A stretch of 64,000 bases of DNA from Neurospora tetraspora. Lineage: Eukaryota > Ascomycota > Sordariomycetes > Sordariales > Sordariaceae. Below, in pieces: positions 47,203 to 60,287 of the stretch. The position numbers and the translations under genes are program-made. How positions within the stretch are numbered: position 1 is the first letter of the stretch; each line of letters begins with the position of its first letter. Below the pieces are notes generated by a model that saw only the letters and a list, made by a program, of their open reading frames with translations, was not told the DNA's origin and made no database searches. The stretch lies in contig NW_026944388.1 in the NCBI RefSeq assembly GCF_033439725.1, positions 1,860,001 through 1,924,000 of the forward strand, written 5' to 3'.

Positions 47203-49072
47203 TTAGTTGGGAATGACTCCGGTCTTGGCCCACTCCCGAAGCACGTTCTTCTGGATCTTGCCCGTGCTAGTCTTGGGCAACTCCTTGACAATCTCCACCT
47301 CCCTCGGCACCATGAACTTGCTGATGCTGCTGTTATGCTTGGCCCAGTCGATGACGTCCTGGCCCGTCAAGCTGGTCTCATGACCTTCCTTGAGGGTGAT
47401 GTAGGCCTTGGGCCGCTCGCCCCAGTGGGAGTCGGGAACGGCAACGACGCCGGCCTCGAGGATGTCGGGGTGCTCGGCAAGCATGGCCTCGAGAGCTACG
47501 GAGGAGATGTTCTCGCCGCCTGTTATTTCAAGGTTAGTTCATATTTTTTTTTTGTAAAAGAAGACAGGGGCAAGGGGTAATTAGGGAAACTAAGTAGGTA
47601 ACTCACCAGAGATGATAATGTCCTTTGCGCGATCCTGAATATGGATGCTTCCATCAGCATGCCAAACAGCCAAGTCGCCCGTGTGTAGCACGCCACCGGC
47701 AAACAGCTTCCTCGTCGCTTCGGGGTCCTTGTAGTAACCCTTGCAGCAGATGTTGCCGGTGAAACAGATCTCGCCAACCTCTTGGCCGTTCTTCTCCACG
47801 TCGATCAACACTCCTTCGGGCTGGTCGGGCTTGATGATGCGAGCTGGCAAGCTGGTGATAAAGCCATGTCCCTGCCGAGCCATCTTGGCGTACTTCTCAT
47901 GAGGAGGAAGGTTATCCCACGAAGGAAGGATATAACCCCTCGTAATTGGGCCATAGGTCTCGGTAAGGCCATACACATGCACAGGGAAGAGGTTCAGGCT
48001 TGTCATCTGCTCGAACAGATGGGGGGTCGGGGGCGAGGCGGCGACAGTGACGCGAACGGGCTTGGGAAGAACCTCGGCCTCCTTGGCAGTGCAGAGGAGG
48101 GTGTTGACGGTGGGCGCGGCGCAGAAGTGTGTCACGCCTTCCTCCTTCAGCAGCTTCCAGATCAAGGGGTAGTCAATCTTGCGCAGGCACACATGGGTAC
48201 CACGTACGGCACAGACGGCCCAAGGGAACATCCAGCCCATAGCGTGGAACATGGGGAGCGTCCAGAGGTACTTGGAACGGCCATCGGCAACGTTGAGTCC
48301 GGACTCGATTGCATTGGCGAGCGTGGCGAGATAGGCACCGCGGTGGGTGTAGACGCAGCCCTTGGGCTTGGAGGTGGTGCCGGAGGTGAAGGGGATGGCG
48401 ATCATGTCGTCCTCGTTGGCGACGGTCTGGTTCTGGAGATCGGCCCAGCCCTTGCTGCCGGTAGCCCTATCGTAATTGAGACCCTCCATTACTGCCTCGT
48501 CGAAGGGGCCGCAAAGCGCACCTTCTGTGGCATCAGTGTCCTGTACATGGTGTCAGCGGTTTCTTCTTCTGGCTAATAATCGTCCCCAAAAGGCTACTTA
48601 CAACATCAATAATAACGGGAACACCAGGGTGCACTTTCTTGTACGAGTCGAGAAGATGGGCGTACTCGGCATCGGCGATAATGGAATCCACCTCTGCGAA
48701 CTCGAAAATGTAGGTAATATCCTCGGGCTTCAGGCGGATGTTGACAGGCACCATGACACCGCCAGCCGCTACGATACCATAAATGGACTCGAGGAAGGCC
48801 GGGGTGTTTGGAGCCAGGATGCCAACGCGCTTGTAGCCATGCTTGCGTAGGTAGTAGGCGAGACCGCGAGCACGATCGGCGAACTCAATGTAGGAACGCC
48901 TGAGTGTCTTGCCGTTGGCGGTGATGTGAAAGATGGCCTCAGCTTCAGGCTCAATGGCAGCAGCCCGTTCAAGGAAGACGGTGGGCGTTAGGTTGTGGAT
49001 GTGATGTGCTGGTTGTCCATGAGGAAGTAGGTGGTTCAGGACGTTCCTGAGTCTGGATGGCGCACCGGACAT
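47203..49072 (-). CDS. AMP-forming acyl-CoA synthetase/ligase (ANL family)
   Basis: Adenylates a carboxylic acid and transfers it to CoA. Three exons on the reverse strand: 49072-48602, 48540-47607 and 47519-47203, introns 48541-48601 (GTAAGT, CGCTGAC branch) and 47520-47606 (GTGAGT, CTAAC branch); 573 aa. Adenylation motifs are complete: PFTSGTTSKPKG (P-loop-like), YGLTETYG, GVLHTGDLAVW with the ribose-binding Asp, DRAKDIIISGGENIS and PKTSTGKIQK with the catalytic Lys. Overall resemblance is to plant AAE-type and bacterial medium-chain/aromatic acyl-CoA ligases (LTPTVFLERAA at the N-terminus, THFCAAPTVNTLL in the middle), not to acetyl-CoA synthetase. No C-terminal peroxisomal SKL-type signal (ends GVIPN) and no clear presequence. 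Substrate is unknown; medium- or short-chain, branched or aromatic acids are possible. Confidence 0.92.
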
Positions 49073-51090
49073 GATGAAGTTGTGTGTGGTTGGCTGATGG
49101 GTGGTGAACAGAAGTAGTGTAGTAAATCGTCAAGTCGTCGACGCTGGAATGTTCTTCCTCCAAGACAATACGCTGGGCGTGTGGTGTAAGGACTGGAAAC
49201 CAAACAAGTAGAACAAGACAAAGGGTATAATGATATCAGCTATCGTGAACTCAAAACTGGACGGGTAGAGAAAGCAAGCCGCTGTCCAAAACACTCGGAG
49301 CAAAAGCTGGGGCTGAATTAGTCGGGGATGACGGGAGTGATGGAAGTGAAAAACAGACAGAGAGAAACAACAAACAACAAATCAGGAGGTGTCGATATCT
49401 ATAGACACACGGAGGACCAAGACAGATTTATAATTTACAAGGATCACAAGGCAGAGCCTCCTCACATCTGGGGAATGACGAGCAGGGGATACAGGGGAAT
49501 TCGGTAAACGGGGTAACGGTGTTGGGCCTTGCTGAATCTAGGTATTTCCAGCTGTCCGGACTCCATCACATCCAAGATCCTCGGGCCAAACCAGCCAATC
49601 CCCGGGGCGGAGGCTGTCGGTGGACGTTCCAGTATCGACATTGGCGGAGTTGTCTTGGGTTTGTACGGGGTGACAACGGGGTTGCCAACGGGGCTCATCG
49701 GCCGCGCTCGAGATGGGGTACACTCCGCAATCTGTCAGCACGGCAGCAGGCACGGCAAGATGGGGATCCCCTCTCCCCGCGTCAAGCGTCCGTCAGGGGT
49801 CGTCCAAGCAAACCCCAAGCAGCCCGGCCAGGAACACCTGCGCGATCGACTCGGTGCATCACCGCGCTCTTGGCCGCTTTCGGAAGTCGGGACATCCACC
49901 TTTCTGAGAACCGATGTCGCACCAGCAGAGAAGCCGAAGCTGACCGAACAAGAGTTGGCGTTGTTGTTCTCCAGGTGAGTTGTTGATGACAGTTCGACAC
50001 TGCGCTGCTTGACTGGAGTCTTCTGCTTCTGCCTTGCCCGCCAGTCTCAAAAAGGTCAAGGATGACATGTCAACCCCAGATTCGGCCCAACTGCCAAGAC
50101 GGGAATAACACACAATTCTGGGGTCGGCATGGAAGATAAGGATAAAGCAGGGCGTCAGGTGACTGTAGTGGCTCGTGCGCATTGCTTCTCACCACTCAGC
50201 GCCCTCGGGGCAATTGACCTCGAATTCCATTGCGGAGAAAGGAGGGGCCCTTTGCCAAGTTGCCGAAACCGGACCTGATGGTCCTTACCCCACACTCGGC
50301 TTCCCCAACTCTCCAACTCCAACTCCTGTCCCTTGTCTCATGACTTCTCCAACTCAAATCACTTTTGTCCTAGGCAGATGAAACCCGAAACTGCCGACTC
50401 ATCCTGAGTCTTGACATCTCTTTGCCCGAAATTCTCTACTCGACAGTTCCATCGTCTTGAAACCTTCAACACGTTCACTCGAGACAAACCTTAAATCAGT
50501 GCACCGGCACAGTTCGGATGGTGCTTTGCGTCATCCCGCTCGGAACGATCCTCATCGACCTCATTTCGCACAGCACAATGTGACCCTATCGCTGAGAGAC
50601 GTCTTTTACAAAGCCCAAGGCGCCGTAAAGAAAAGCCAAAATGCCATGAGCACATTCAAAAACACCCAATCCTCATTTGCTTTACGGGAAATGCGTTGAA
50701 TACAAGGCCTCGTCCCTATGGGAGAACACATACCTCGATACGCAAGATGCATGGAAAACATCACAGGATGGCCTGCTAACAAACCTTCAAGGTGTGTATC
50801 AAATACGGCATCGGGCACGCCTGCGGACACAATCATGTGTTGATGTAGGACACCAAACCTTTTACGGCTCGACATGCATCTGTTCGATTATCTGGGTGCT
50901 ATGTTACCAGACAACGAACGCAATACTCGAATGCGCACTCAAAAAAAGGGGTAGAAAAACAGGACCCCAGAACACTAAACCATCGCAAATCCCTTTCCCT
51001 TGCTGACGCTTGCCCAATTCATCACAAAATTCATAACAGATATCCCGCCCATGTTTTCTTCTTGCCCTTTCCCCTCCTCAAAAATACCCC
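49073..51090. other. Intergenic, about 2 kb
   Basis: Holds the promoter of the synthetase gene (about 49.1-49.4 kb) and the 3' region of the beta-glucosidase gene. Two overlapping forward frames of about 150 codons at 49.5-49.98 kb in competing phases show no domain; not called. Confidence 0.55.
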
Positions 51091-52614
51091 TTAATCCTTC
51101 TTGATCAACGAGTCGAAGAGCGGCTTCAAGCTCTTCGCGCTCTTCTTGGGGTACCTCTTCTGGTCGTTCTCATAGTCAACATAGGTAACGCCGAACCGCG
51201 TCTCATAACCCTCGGCCCACTCAAAGTTGTCCATCAAGCTCCAGGCGAGATATCCCTTGACGTTGACGCCGTCCTCGCTGCGCGCCTTGGCCATGGCGTT
51301 GACGTAGTCGTTGAAGTACTTGACGCGGAAGTCGTCCTCGACGATCTGCTCGAGCGGCATGTCGTTCTCGCCCTTGAGACTGGTGCCGTTCTCGGTCACG
51401 TAGATCTTGGGGTAGCCGTAGCGCTTGCTGAGCCAGTTGAGCAGGTCGCGGAATCCCTGGGCGTGCGGGCGGAGCCAGAAGGACTGGGTCTCGGGGCCGA
51501 TGCAGTTGCCGTTCTTGTCGTAGAAGAGCGTCTCGAGGTTGCCGAGGAAGTCGTCCTCGGGAGGTACGCCCTTCTTGTGCTTGATGTAGTTGGCCGTGTA
51601 GTGGTTCATGCCGTAGAAGTCGTTGGAGCCCTTGACGAGCGCCACCTCCTCGGGCGTGAACTCGGGCAGCCGGTCGCCGAGCTGCTTGCGCATCGAGTCG
51701 GGGTACTTGCCGAAGTAGATGGGGTCTGCGAACCAGCTGATGGCGAACTCGATCTTGCGGTCGCACGCCTCGACGTCCAAGGGGTCCTCGGGATCCCAGG
51801 GGAGAGTGGCGTCGCCGTTCAGGGTGATACCGATCTCGCCGCCCTGCGTGGGCTTGAAGTCCTTCCGGTAAGCCTTGACGGCCCGGCCGTGGGCGATGAG
51901 GAGGTTGTGGCCAACGATCCAGGGCTCGCGAGCACTGTCACCAACGGGCGACTTGGTCCGGTCGGAAGTGTGGCCGGGGGCAAAGTAGCCCGAGTTGTAG
52001 CCGAGAATGGAGCTGCACCAGGGCTCGTTGAAGGTGATCCAGTGCTTACACTTGGGGATGGCCTTGAACATGACGCGGGCGTAGTGCTCAAAGTCGAGGG
52101 GGAACTCTTGACGGTTTAGGAGACCGCCGTAGCGCTTGTCGAGACCATCGGGAAGATCCCAGTGGAAGAGGGTGATGAAGGGCGTAATGCCGGCCTCGAG
52201 GAGGTCATCGACAAACTTGACATAGTGATCGATGCCCTTCTGGTTGATGGGGTCGTTGCGGCCACCGACGGGGATGATACGAGACCAGGAGATGGAGAAG
52301 CGGTAGGCGGTGGCGCCGAGAGACTTGAGGAGATCAATGTCCTCCTTGGTGCGGTTGTAAGAGTCGCAGGCGACGACGCCAGAGCTGCCGTCGGCGATCT
52401 TGCCGGGGATGTTGCAGAAAGTATCCCAGATAGAGGGGCCACGGCCGTCAGCGTGGATAGCACCCTCAATCTGATAGCTAATGCATGGTTATGTGTGTCA
52501 GTTGTTGAGCTCTGCACATATGGTCTTGCTGATAATAAGTCCGCAAGCTCAGCTGAGAATTAGCACTTACGCCGCAGTAGCGAAGCCCCAGAGGAAATCC
52601 TTAGGAAGAGACAT
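51091..52614 (-). CDS. gh1-1: GH1 beta-glucosidase, intracellular (GH1-1)
   Basis: Hydrolyses cellobiose and other beta-glucosides to glucose. Two exons: 52614-52571 (44 nt) and 52477-51091, intron 52478-52570 (GTAAGT donor, CATTAG acceptor), giving 476 aa beginning MSLPKDFLWGFATAA-YQIEGA. GH1 hallmarks: FLWGFATAAYQIEG at the N-terminus, HWDLP, acid/base Glu in TFNEPW, nucleophile Glu in YVTENG, and aglycone/sugar-site WSLMDNFEWAEGY. There is no signal peptide, so it is cytosolic. As I recall the N. crassa protein (NCU00130, GH1-1), length and sequence agree almost completely. In N. crassa it works on cellodextrins imported by CDT transporters and is induced on cellulose; no CLR binding site was searched for. 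Transcribed on its own; the nearest gene on either side is about 2-2.6 kb away. Confidence 0.97.
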
Positions 52615-55201
52615 GATGAATGCTTATTTCGTTGGACAAATAGGAGTTATCCAGAGATGGGTAAGGGTAGATATATCAGAATGACTCTACCAAACTGGTT
52701 ATAAGCAACTCAACTCTTGTCGCTATGCAATGCGTCACCCAGCAGGGTATGTATCAGACTGGGATAGAGGAGGAAAGGGAATGAAGAAAAATGGAGAGAG
52801 AAAGGGAGCATATGAAAGAAGAACGAAGCTCCAACCGAGGGCGGGATGGTCATCTTATAGCCATGGCCCTTGAAAACGACCTAGCCCAGCCAGAGAGAGG
52901 TACTTCCCAAAGGGGACACTTATTGACCCCCATTCTCCCGTGTTTCGGACCGTTGACACCGAGAGAAAAGCTAGGCTAGGCATAGCCTGAGAGTAGATCA
53001 ATGGTACCCAGAAGAGATCAGACAGGTCAATACAACATCACTAGTAAGTGTAACTTGTACTACACCACGATCCGTACAGTATGTACCTGTTCGTTTGTGT
53101 GGTTCCCAACCCTTCTTGTGTGCTTCCATCCCCACGCTTTTCGAATCTTGCCCGCATGGAAACATTGCACAACACACAGCAGCCTATGTCCTGGTAATCA
53201 GCAGAAAACCAAATCCGAAGCTTGTCTTAGATTGGTGTAGTGCTCGTAGGGAAAAGAAGGTGTCACCATTGCACACCAATGGTCACTTTTCCCACGATAC
53301 GGTATGCTTCGACCGCAAGGAACAAGGACCCTTGCGTTACGTCCCGCTCCCTCCCCACCGCGGGGCAGTTTTGGGACCACGGAGGATGACGGACGACTGG
53401 GAAAAGTGGAAGGTGAAGAAGCCATGCACCAAAAGAAACGCAAGCTTGTGATGCATGCACAGTACGTGTGTAGGTACCTGTACCTGTTACCAGCTGAACG
53501 GGAGGTCAAGAGACGAGGGGAACAAGGACAAGAAGACAAGCACTTGTGATGCGTCGGTCGTCGAGTTGCCGGCTGGGTTCCACAGAAAAAGATATGAAGA
53601 TCCAGCCAGTAAGCAGCTGTCTTTGACAAGCTATTCGACTTCGAGAAGCTCTCTTTTGACATGACAAACGGAATATTTTCCTTTCTCAGCTATTCGACAT
53701 TAGAGTCATGATGATACCGTTTCAGACCACGAGGCTATTCGCAAATTTGGGTAGAGTAACAAGTCGGGGCACACTTACAGCTTACACACCCATCTTTCCT
53801 CTCCCTTCTTCTAAAGACCAGGCGTCCATCTGTGTTCTCAGAAAACGAGAGGACGAAAAGACAGCATCAATCATGTGCCCTCAATCTCGACATCTTTCCA
53901 ACTCCACTCCCCAACAAACTGTGTCCTCAATTTCATGCCCTCTCTTGCTTTTACCCTTTTGTCTTTCACCGGAAAGTCGGGCCGCATACCAGCAGCCAGG
54001 GCAAAACTTCGGCAAAACTATTTCGCAAGCTTGGGAGTTGGCCGTAGCGCCGGTCGTTGTGTTAGAGAGCGGCTAGAAAGAAAGAAGCCCCGGCAGGATA
54101 AAATCCCCAAGCGGGCTTAACCCGGTCAGGTAATGGCCAAGGATGACGGCACGTGTCCCGCCAACGCCGGGGCCCCGCACCTTCCCCGGCGGCTTGTGGA
54201 GGTCGGCGGCCGGGGCCAATCCAGCCGCCAATTTTAGCTCACCTCAGCTGTAACTTGCTGCTGCAGGGCAGGCAAGGGCGCAAGGCAAGGCAGGCAGGGC
54301 AGGGCAGAACAGAGCCGCTTCAACTTCTCAAGTCTCAACCTCAACTTCATCTTTCCATATCGGGAACCTCGATGCATCATTGTTTCGACCATTTGAGCTC
54401 GAACTCAATCGACGATGGCTTTGAAACAGCCACAAACGTCCAGACCAGACAACTGTCTTTGGGGGCTTGAAATACTTCCCAAGCTTGGGAACGAAGTCCT
54501 AGGTTGGCCAAGCCACCTGATAATACGGATCACAGAACCGAGTCGGGTAATCCTCGGCCTCGCCAGCGATTGAAAACACAACATCGCCGCGCGGAGCCTG
54601 GTAGACTGGGCTCGGCTGGTAGAACTTGAGGCCCGCCTTTCCATTGCGCCGCCCCCCTTGTTTGCCCACGAGTTCACGACGATTCACTCAACTGGCGCAG
54701 TTTTCGACGGAAAGCCGGGAACGGGACGGGATCACCTATGTGGATGTGAATGTTCTGCTGATTGCCTCCTTTTAGTCCCGTTGTTGATCAAGCTAGGCGA
54801 AACGCTCGGTCGATGTCCACCTGAGTCGCTTGCGTACATCCCGTTTCGACTAGTATGTAAGGAAGGCCTCTTCCAAAAGTACTACTTTCACTCCCAAGCA
54901 TCACGGTTTGTCTTCGTTGTACAAATGCTGCATTTTAGGACTATGTCGAAGGACCACGGGTTGGTGCACCGCCTAGCAGGAAACCTGCGACCCAACAACA
55001 CGAAACAACAGGCCAATCTTGCCAAAAGCCTTCACAATGCCTATCCCTTGATGACCCTCTCATGAGTGTGGAAACGCCGAAAAGAATGCCCGCAAACCCA
55101 AGCGCTCTAATGCCCTTTTATGGTCTTGGGAGGTGCCTGGGTGTATAGATGAACCATGGCAGGGGACGTGATCCCACTGCAGGCTCATTGCTTAACGTCC
55201 T
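52615..55201. other. Intergenic, about 2.6 kb upstream of gh1-1
   Basis: Long promoter region of gh1-1 followed by the 3' flank of the GFA gene. Open frames are at most about 155 codons, overlap on both strands and carry no recognisable domain. Near 54.25-54.31 kb there is a short GGCAGGGCA/AGGCAAGGC-type imperfect repeat. Size fits a heavily regulated upstream region, but I identified no specific site. Confidence 0.5.
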
Positions 55202-55990
55202 TCATGATAACGCTACAAGCTTCCGCTTGCCGTTTCCCTTGGAACCGCTTGGGAAGCCGCTGTCACCCTCGGTCCATTCCATCACTTCCCATTCGACTTG
55301 AACTGTGCCACTCGTGTTCTGGCTGCGACCTTTGGAAGCACGAAGAGTACCCAGTCGGCTGCCCTCGACCAAGGTGTCCAGCCAGGGTAGGCCCCCCACA
55401 GTCTGACGGCCGATATGCGTCACTGCTTCCTTTCCTTCTTGCTTCTTTGAAACATCTGCCTCGGTTTCACCTTCGCTTTCGAAGTCCGGCAACATACCCA
55501 AGTCCTCCAGGTCCGCTAGATCTTCTGGATGGAGACTGCCCAACGACAGTTGGATGAAATCGGCTTCGCTGCGAGGTTCCTCGGACCAGTAAGACAAGGG
55601 CGTACCGCAGAAACCGCAGAAGCGGCGCATAGAATGCGGTTCAAAGGGAGATGTGTAGGCGCGATGGATCATCGATGTCCTTTCGTCGGGAGAAAACCAA
55701 AGCGTCGTGCTGTGGTACCATGGCAAAGGCACCCGCAGGAAAGCAGCCAATGGTGAGCCATGGGAGATATCTGCATGGGCAACATTTCGTCAGTTGATCC
55801 ATACCCGTGGGAAAATAGAGATAGTAATCAGAATTTCCTGACAGTCAGTGTCGCTGGACAGGTTCCTACATTGTGAGGGCGGTGAGTTGAAGATGACTTG
55901 TGCCTTTTGCGTAGTGTTTTGCGGAAACTGGATGATGTAACGATTGCGGCCGCATTGGCAGCCGCCACGAAGCGGACGCTCGAAGCTCAT
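55202..55990 (-). CDS. GFA/CENP-V-type zinc-binding protein
   Basis: Member of the glutathione-dependent formaldehyde-activating (GFA)/CENP-V fold family. Exons 55990-55870 and 55770-55202, intron 55771-55869 (99 nt, GTAGGA donor, GCAG acceptor), joining SPPSQ-YISHGSPLAAFL; 229 aa. The first zinc site is the CQCG motif at residues 11-14. The second is RFCGFCGTPLSYW, the usual FCxxCG pair. The linking Cys (often CHC) is replaced by Q-Y at the splice junction, so the catalytic-type zinc site looks incomplete. The C-terminal half (acidic DLADLEDLGMLPDFES, then GLPWLDTLVEG) resembles fungal GFA proteins that end with a GLPWFE-type motif. True GFA enzyme activity should not be assumed; many family members have unknown substrates. 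Divergent from pob3 across 1.2 kb. Confidence 0.85.
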
Positions 55991-57201
55991 CTTTGAAAAG
56001 GTGTAGAAACAAAGGGCGGCGGCAAGAGTGTTGATGAAAGATTGATTCGAGCTTGGGATTCTTGGAGGTTAAGTAAGATTGCAAGTTCGAGATGTTCGTG
56101 ATGCCCAAGGTCGAGCTAAGGTTTGATTGAAGCAGGCAAACAAACGCTCAGGCCGGCAACAAAGGAGAGCTTTCGTTTGAGCGAAACATGACGATCAGGG
56201 CAGGCGGGTGACGGAAGGAAGTCGAGGCGGGGCAGCTTGAGCGGGACACCACCAGTTCAAGCATGTAATACGTCAACCATGGCGTATAAGTGCCCCTCGT
56301 GGTCCGGTCAAGGCCGCAGGCTGGAACGTACACACTCGTGAACGAGTCCCCTTGTAGAATAACTGGTGAGCACAACAATAAGGAGACCGAAAGCTCTGTT
56401 TGTATGCAAGGGCAAACACAAACAATTAGACCACAACAAAGAACATCGCAAACGATACAATCCCATGTCATGAAACAGGCGCGGAAGACATCGTATGCAA
56501 CCACTTAAAGCTCTACGCGCTAACCCCACATGCTTTTTAGGGGTGACAACATTGGAGAAGCTAGGGAGCTACCTAGGTCGTCAAACAACTCTCAAGTGGA
56601 AGCCAAGGGCAGTGCTATTGCGCTAGAACGTGTTGATATCGTTCAATGAATTGAAGGCGGTAACCCAGGCGGCATATTTGAGCCAGCTTCAACTTCAAAA
56701 CGTGTTAAAGCCAAAAACGCCCATCGGGAATAGACACTTGTTCCGCGCAACAATGCGGCTCCGTTGGAACCTGAAATGCATATACCTAGGAAAAGAAGAT
56801 GGAGCAGAAGACCAAAATTTTGAAAGTGACCAGTGAATGAACACTGACTCTACTAAGAGCAAAAACATCGTGTTCTCTCAGACCTGTGATAAAGAAGCTC
56901 GCAGTTGCCACGCTCTACAGCCAAGCTGTTGCCTGGACCCTTGCACTGCTATTGCCACCTGGCAGGAGCATGTTTCGTCGCCTAGCTCAAGAGAATGCCA
57001 GCTGCCAGCTAGACCTTCAATTAACGAACTGCCCAGTCGCGACACGGTCAACTTTCTCGTAGGCACGCGAACCTTGATTGTTCAACGGCGATTGCTTGCA
57101 ACTAACACTGCAATCCGTCACTGCCACAACGCCAGACGCCGCCATTTCCAATCTGTCCATCAACCCCAACTCATTCTTATAAAGTTGGATAGAGGGGCAA
57201 T
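55991..57201. other. Divergent promoter region, GFA gene and pob3
   Basis: About 1.2 kb separating two outward-reading genes. A 160-codon frame (56837-57319) ends inside the pob3 first intron and looks spurious. No other features recognised. Confidence 0.6.
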
Positions 57202-59234
57202 ATGGCTGCCATGTAAGTCGCATACCCTTTCTGGATTTCATGCTTTCGCGTGCTCTTGCTCTCCAGCCCTGCCTGCGACGGTGGACGTGCCCCGCTCCAT
57301 CTACGCCGTAGGGCACTGATTTCTCCGACCGAGATCACAGCTCAGAGCCATTTCTAACACCATCGGTTACAGCGAGAGTTTTGACAATATCTACTTGGAT
57401 TTGTCCAAGGAGAGCGGAAAGTCGAGATTTGCGGAAAATGGCTTGGGCTGGAAACCTGCTGGTGGCGGCGAAGCCTTCACTCTCGACTCGAGCAACATCG
57501 GCGGTGCCCAATGGAGCAGAGCGGCGAGGGGCTACGAGGTCAAAATCCTTTTGCGAAGCTCTGGCGTAGTCCAGCTCGACGGTTTCCACCAAGAAGTACG
57601 AAACCTATCGGTGCGCCTTCGAAGCGAAGCGATGCTGACGTTTTGCCACAGGATTACGAGCGCCTCAGCAAGATCTTCAAGAACTGGTACAGCGTGAACC
57701 TCGAGAACAAGGAACACTCTTTGAGAGGATGGAACTGGGGCAAGGCTGAGTTTAGCAAAGCCGAGCTTACCTTCAACGTCCAAAACCGACCGGCCTTCGA
57801 GATTCCTTACTCCGAAATTTCCAACACGAACCTTGCCGGAAGAAACGAAATCGCAGTTGAGTTCGCCGCCAACGATGGCGGCAAGTCGAACGGTCACAAC
57901 GGAACAGGCGGAAAGGGCAAGAAGGCATCGGCCGGCAAGGATCAGCTGGTCGAGGTGCGCTTCTACATCCCTGGAACAACAACACGAAAGGAGGCCGAGG
58001 GCGGTGAGGCTGGTAGCGACGCCGATGAAGAAGAGAAGAACGCCGTGACTCTGTTCTACGACACCCTTATTGAGAAGGCCGAGATTGGCGAGACGGCGGG
58101 TGATACTATTGCTACATTCCTCGATGTGCTACATCTCACGCCCAGGTACGTGGAAACTGCACGTTGGTCGTTGATACTTTTTTGGTTCTAACTCCCCCGA
58201 TAGAGGACGTTTCGACATCGACATGTACGATGCTTCATTCCGTCTCCGTGGCAAGACATACGACTACAAGATCCAGTACGATGCTATCAAGAAGTTTATG
58301 GTGCTCCCCAAGCCGGACGATCTCCACTTCTTGCTTTGCATTGGTCTTGACCCGCCCCTTCGCCAAGGTCAAACACGTTACCCATTCGTGGTCATGCAGT
58401 TCAAGTCGGACGAAGAGGTCACTCTCGACTTGAACATCACCGAGGAGGAACTCAACGGAAAGTACAAGGACAAGCTTCAGAGCCACTACGAGCAACCACT
58501 TCATCAGGTTGTGGCGTACATTTTTAAGGGACTTGCGAACAAGAAAGTCACCACACCCGCCAAGGACTTCACAACGTAAGTTTACATCCATTCATTTCAT
58601 GGTTAAAAACGGTACTAACACAGTAACCTGCAGGCACCGTCAACAGTACGGCATCAAGTGCTCTATCAAAGCCAGTGAAGGATTCCTTTACTGCTTGGAG
58701 AAGGCGTTCATGTTTGTTCCCAAACCGGCAACCTACATCTCATACGAACAGACACAGTCCATTACGTTTTCACGCGTGGGCGGTGCGGTCTCGGCACTGT
58801 CGACGTTCGACATTACAGTCCACATGAAAAACGGCGCGGGCTCATCCCAATTCAGCAACATTAACCGTGAAGACTTGAAGGCTCTCGAGGAATTTTTCAA
58901 GCTCAAAGGACTGCGCGTCAAGAACGAAATCGATGATGACACCAACCTTATCGCCGCCGCCTTGGGCGATGAAGACATGGCCAGCTCCGACGAAGAGGCC
59001 GTCGGCCCCAAGGCTGACCGTGGCTCCGCTGACGAGGATGAGGAGAGCGTGGATGAGGACTTCCAGGCTGAATCCGAAAGTGATGTGGCGGAGGAGTACG
59101 ACAGCAACCATGAGAGTGATGGGTCGGGCAGTGAGGAGAGCGACGTCGATAATCAGGTCGATGACGAGGATGAGGACATGGATGATGATGACGAGGGAGA
59201 GAAGCGTCCCAAGAAGAAGAAGAAGACGGCTTAG
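57202..59234 (+). CDS. pob3: FACT complex subunit Pob3
   Basis: Histone chaperone subunit that with Spt16 reorganises nucleosomes during transcription and replication. Five exons: 57202-57212, 57373-57595, 57652-58145, 58204-58575 and 58634-59234 (introns 160, 56, 58, 58 nt), 566 aa. The first exon is only 11 nt (ATG GCT GCC AT), splicing to give MAAIESFDNIYLDLSK, the expected Pob3/SSRP1 start. Domains in order: N-terminal dimerisation/PH-like region (GLGWKPAGGGEAF, about residues 1-110), SSRP1 core with HSLRGWNWGKAEF and EVRFYIPGTTT, FDIDMYDASFRLRGKTYDYK opening the middle tandem-PH region, then QTQSITFSRVGGA and FDITVHMKNG. The acidic Asp/Glu tail (from about residue 470) ends in a basic KRPKKKKKTA stretch. 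No HMG box, as in yeast and filamentous fungal Pob3 but unlike animal SSRP1. Confidence 0.97.
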
Positions 59235-60287
59235 GTTTGTTTCCATGTTGGCGCGTCGTTACTTGTTTGATTAAAAAGGCAGATCACAGGCAGGCAGGCA
59301 GCTGGGTATTTGGGGCGTTCCGGTACTTTTGTGACGGGATTATGTGTTAACTCTGTATTTTCTCTACTATTATCTATGTGATCAGGGGAATTGGTCTAGT
59401 AGAGGTATCTCGGGCTCCATATGCCTCCAGTATGGGCGAGTGAGCGAGCTGATAGACAATGGAGAGCGACAAGCGTATCGCATCAGCCATGGCTCTACCA
59501 ACTCAGAACATACCTGTAGTATGTCCCGACATTGGCAGGGCCAACAACAATTTGAGGCTTCTACCTATGCTCATTAAATCTAAAGTCTGGATGGCTGCCT
59601 GATAAAGTACGGGATGAAATGCAGCCTGCAGGCGGTTGGGCATCGCTCTAGCGGTCAGAAACCTAAGCGTCTAGGATATAGCGGTGGCCGGCGTGGCCCA
59701 GGGCAGTGGGCACGTGTGGTGCGGAGTCGGAGCGGCCCTGCTGGGTACGCTTCGGCAGAGTTCCCGTCCATTCACTTTTGATTCGACTGAAAAGTTGAGC
59801 CCCACCAAGGCGGTGGGTATGACCCATTTCCGCGTTTCTCCTTCGCCTTTGTTTTCTGTCGACCAGTCCAGAAGCCATTGGTGCCAATCGTCAGCTCACG
59901 GCCTCTTCTTGCTGCTGTAGTATCGGACAGTCGCACCTGCACGGTGATAAAATTATTCTCACTCGTCCTGTTGTTTTTGACACCTGATACTGCGCCCAAA
60001 GGAAGCATCTGCCTGTCTCGACCTTCACTTCCCGGAGCAGGGAAAAAATAAAAGTACCCGATCAGCACCGCAAAGGAGATTTACAATAATGGAAGCCAAC
60101 TAAAAGGTCCCCGCCTTTGGAAACTATGTCTTCGACTGTCTCTTGACCATCGCTGCCCCAGGTTATTACAGCACTTTAACCAACAACCAAACCAGCAAGA
60201 CAAAACCACCGCCGACGTACAAACCATACCGCGAACTCCTCCAACCGATTTTTCTTTCCCTTGAACTTTCTTTCAAACAGCCATACC
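59235..60287. other. Intergenic, pob3 to los1
   Basis: About 1.05 kb: pob3 3' UTR (a CAGG repeat at about 59.29 kb) then los1 promoter and leader. The two genes run in tandem. No supported coding frame. Confidence 0.65.

Noticed and set aside
49519-49986. Two overlapping forward frames of about 150 codons
   Set aside because: They overlap in different phases across the same bases, neither shows family features.
51221-52563. Long antisense and alternative-phase frames over gh1-1
   Set aside because: Shadows of the strongly codon-biased beta-glucosidase gene.
56837-57319. 160-codon forward open frame before pob3
   Set aside because: It overlaps the pob3 first exon and first intron in another frame and has no domain.
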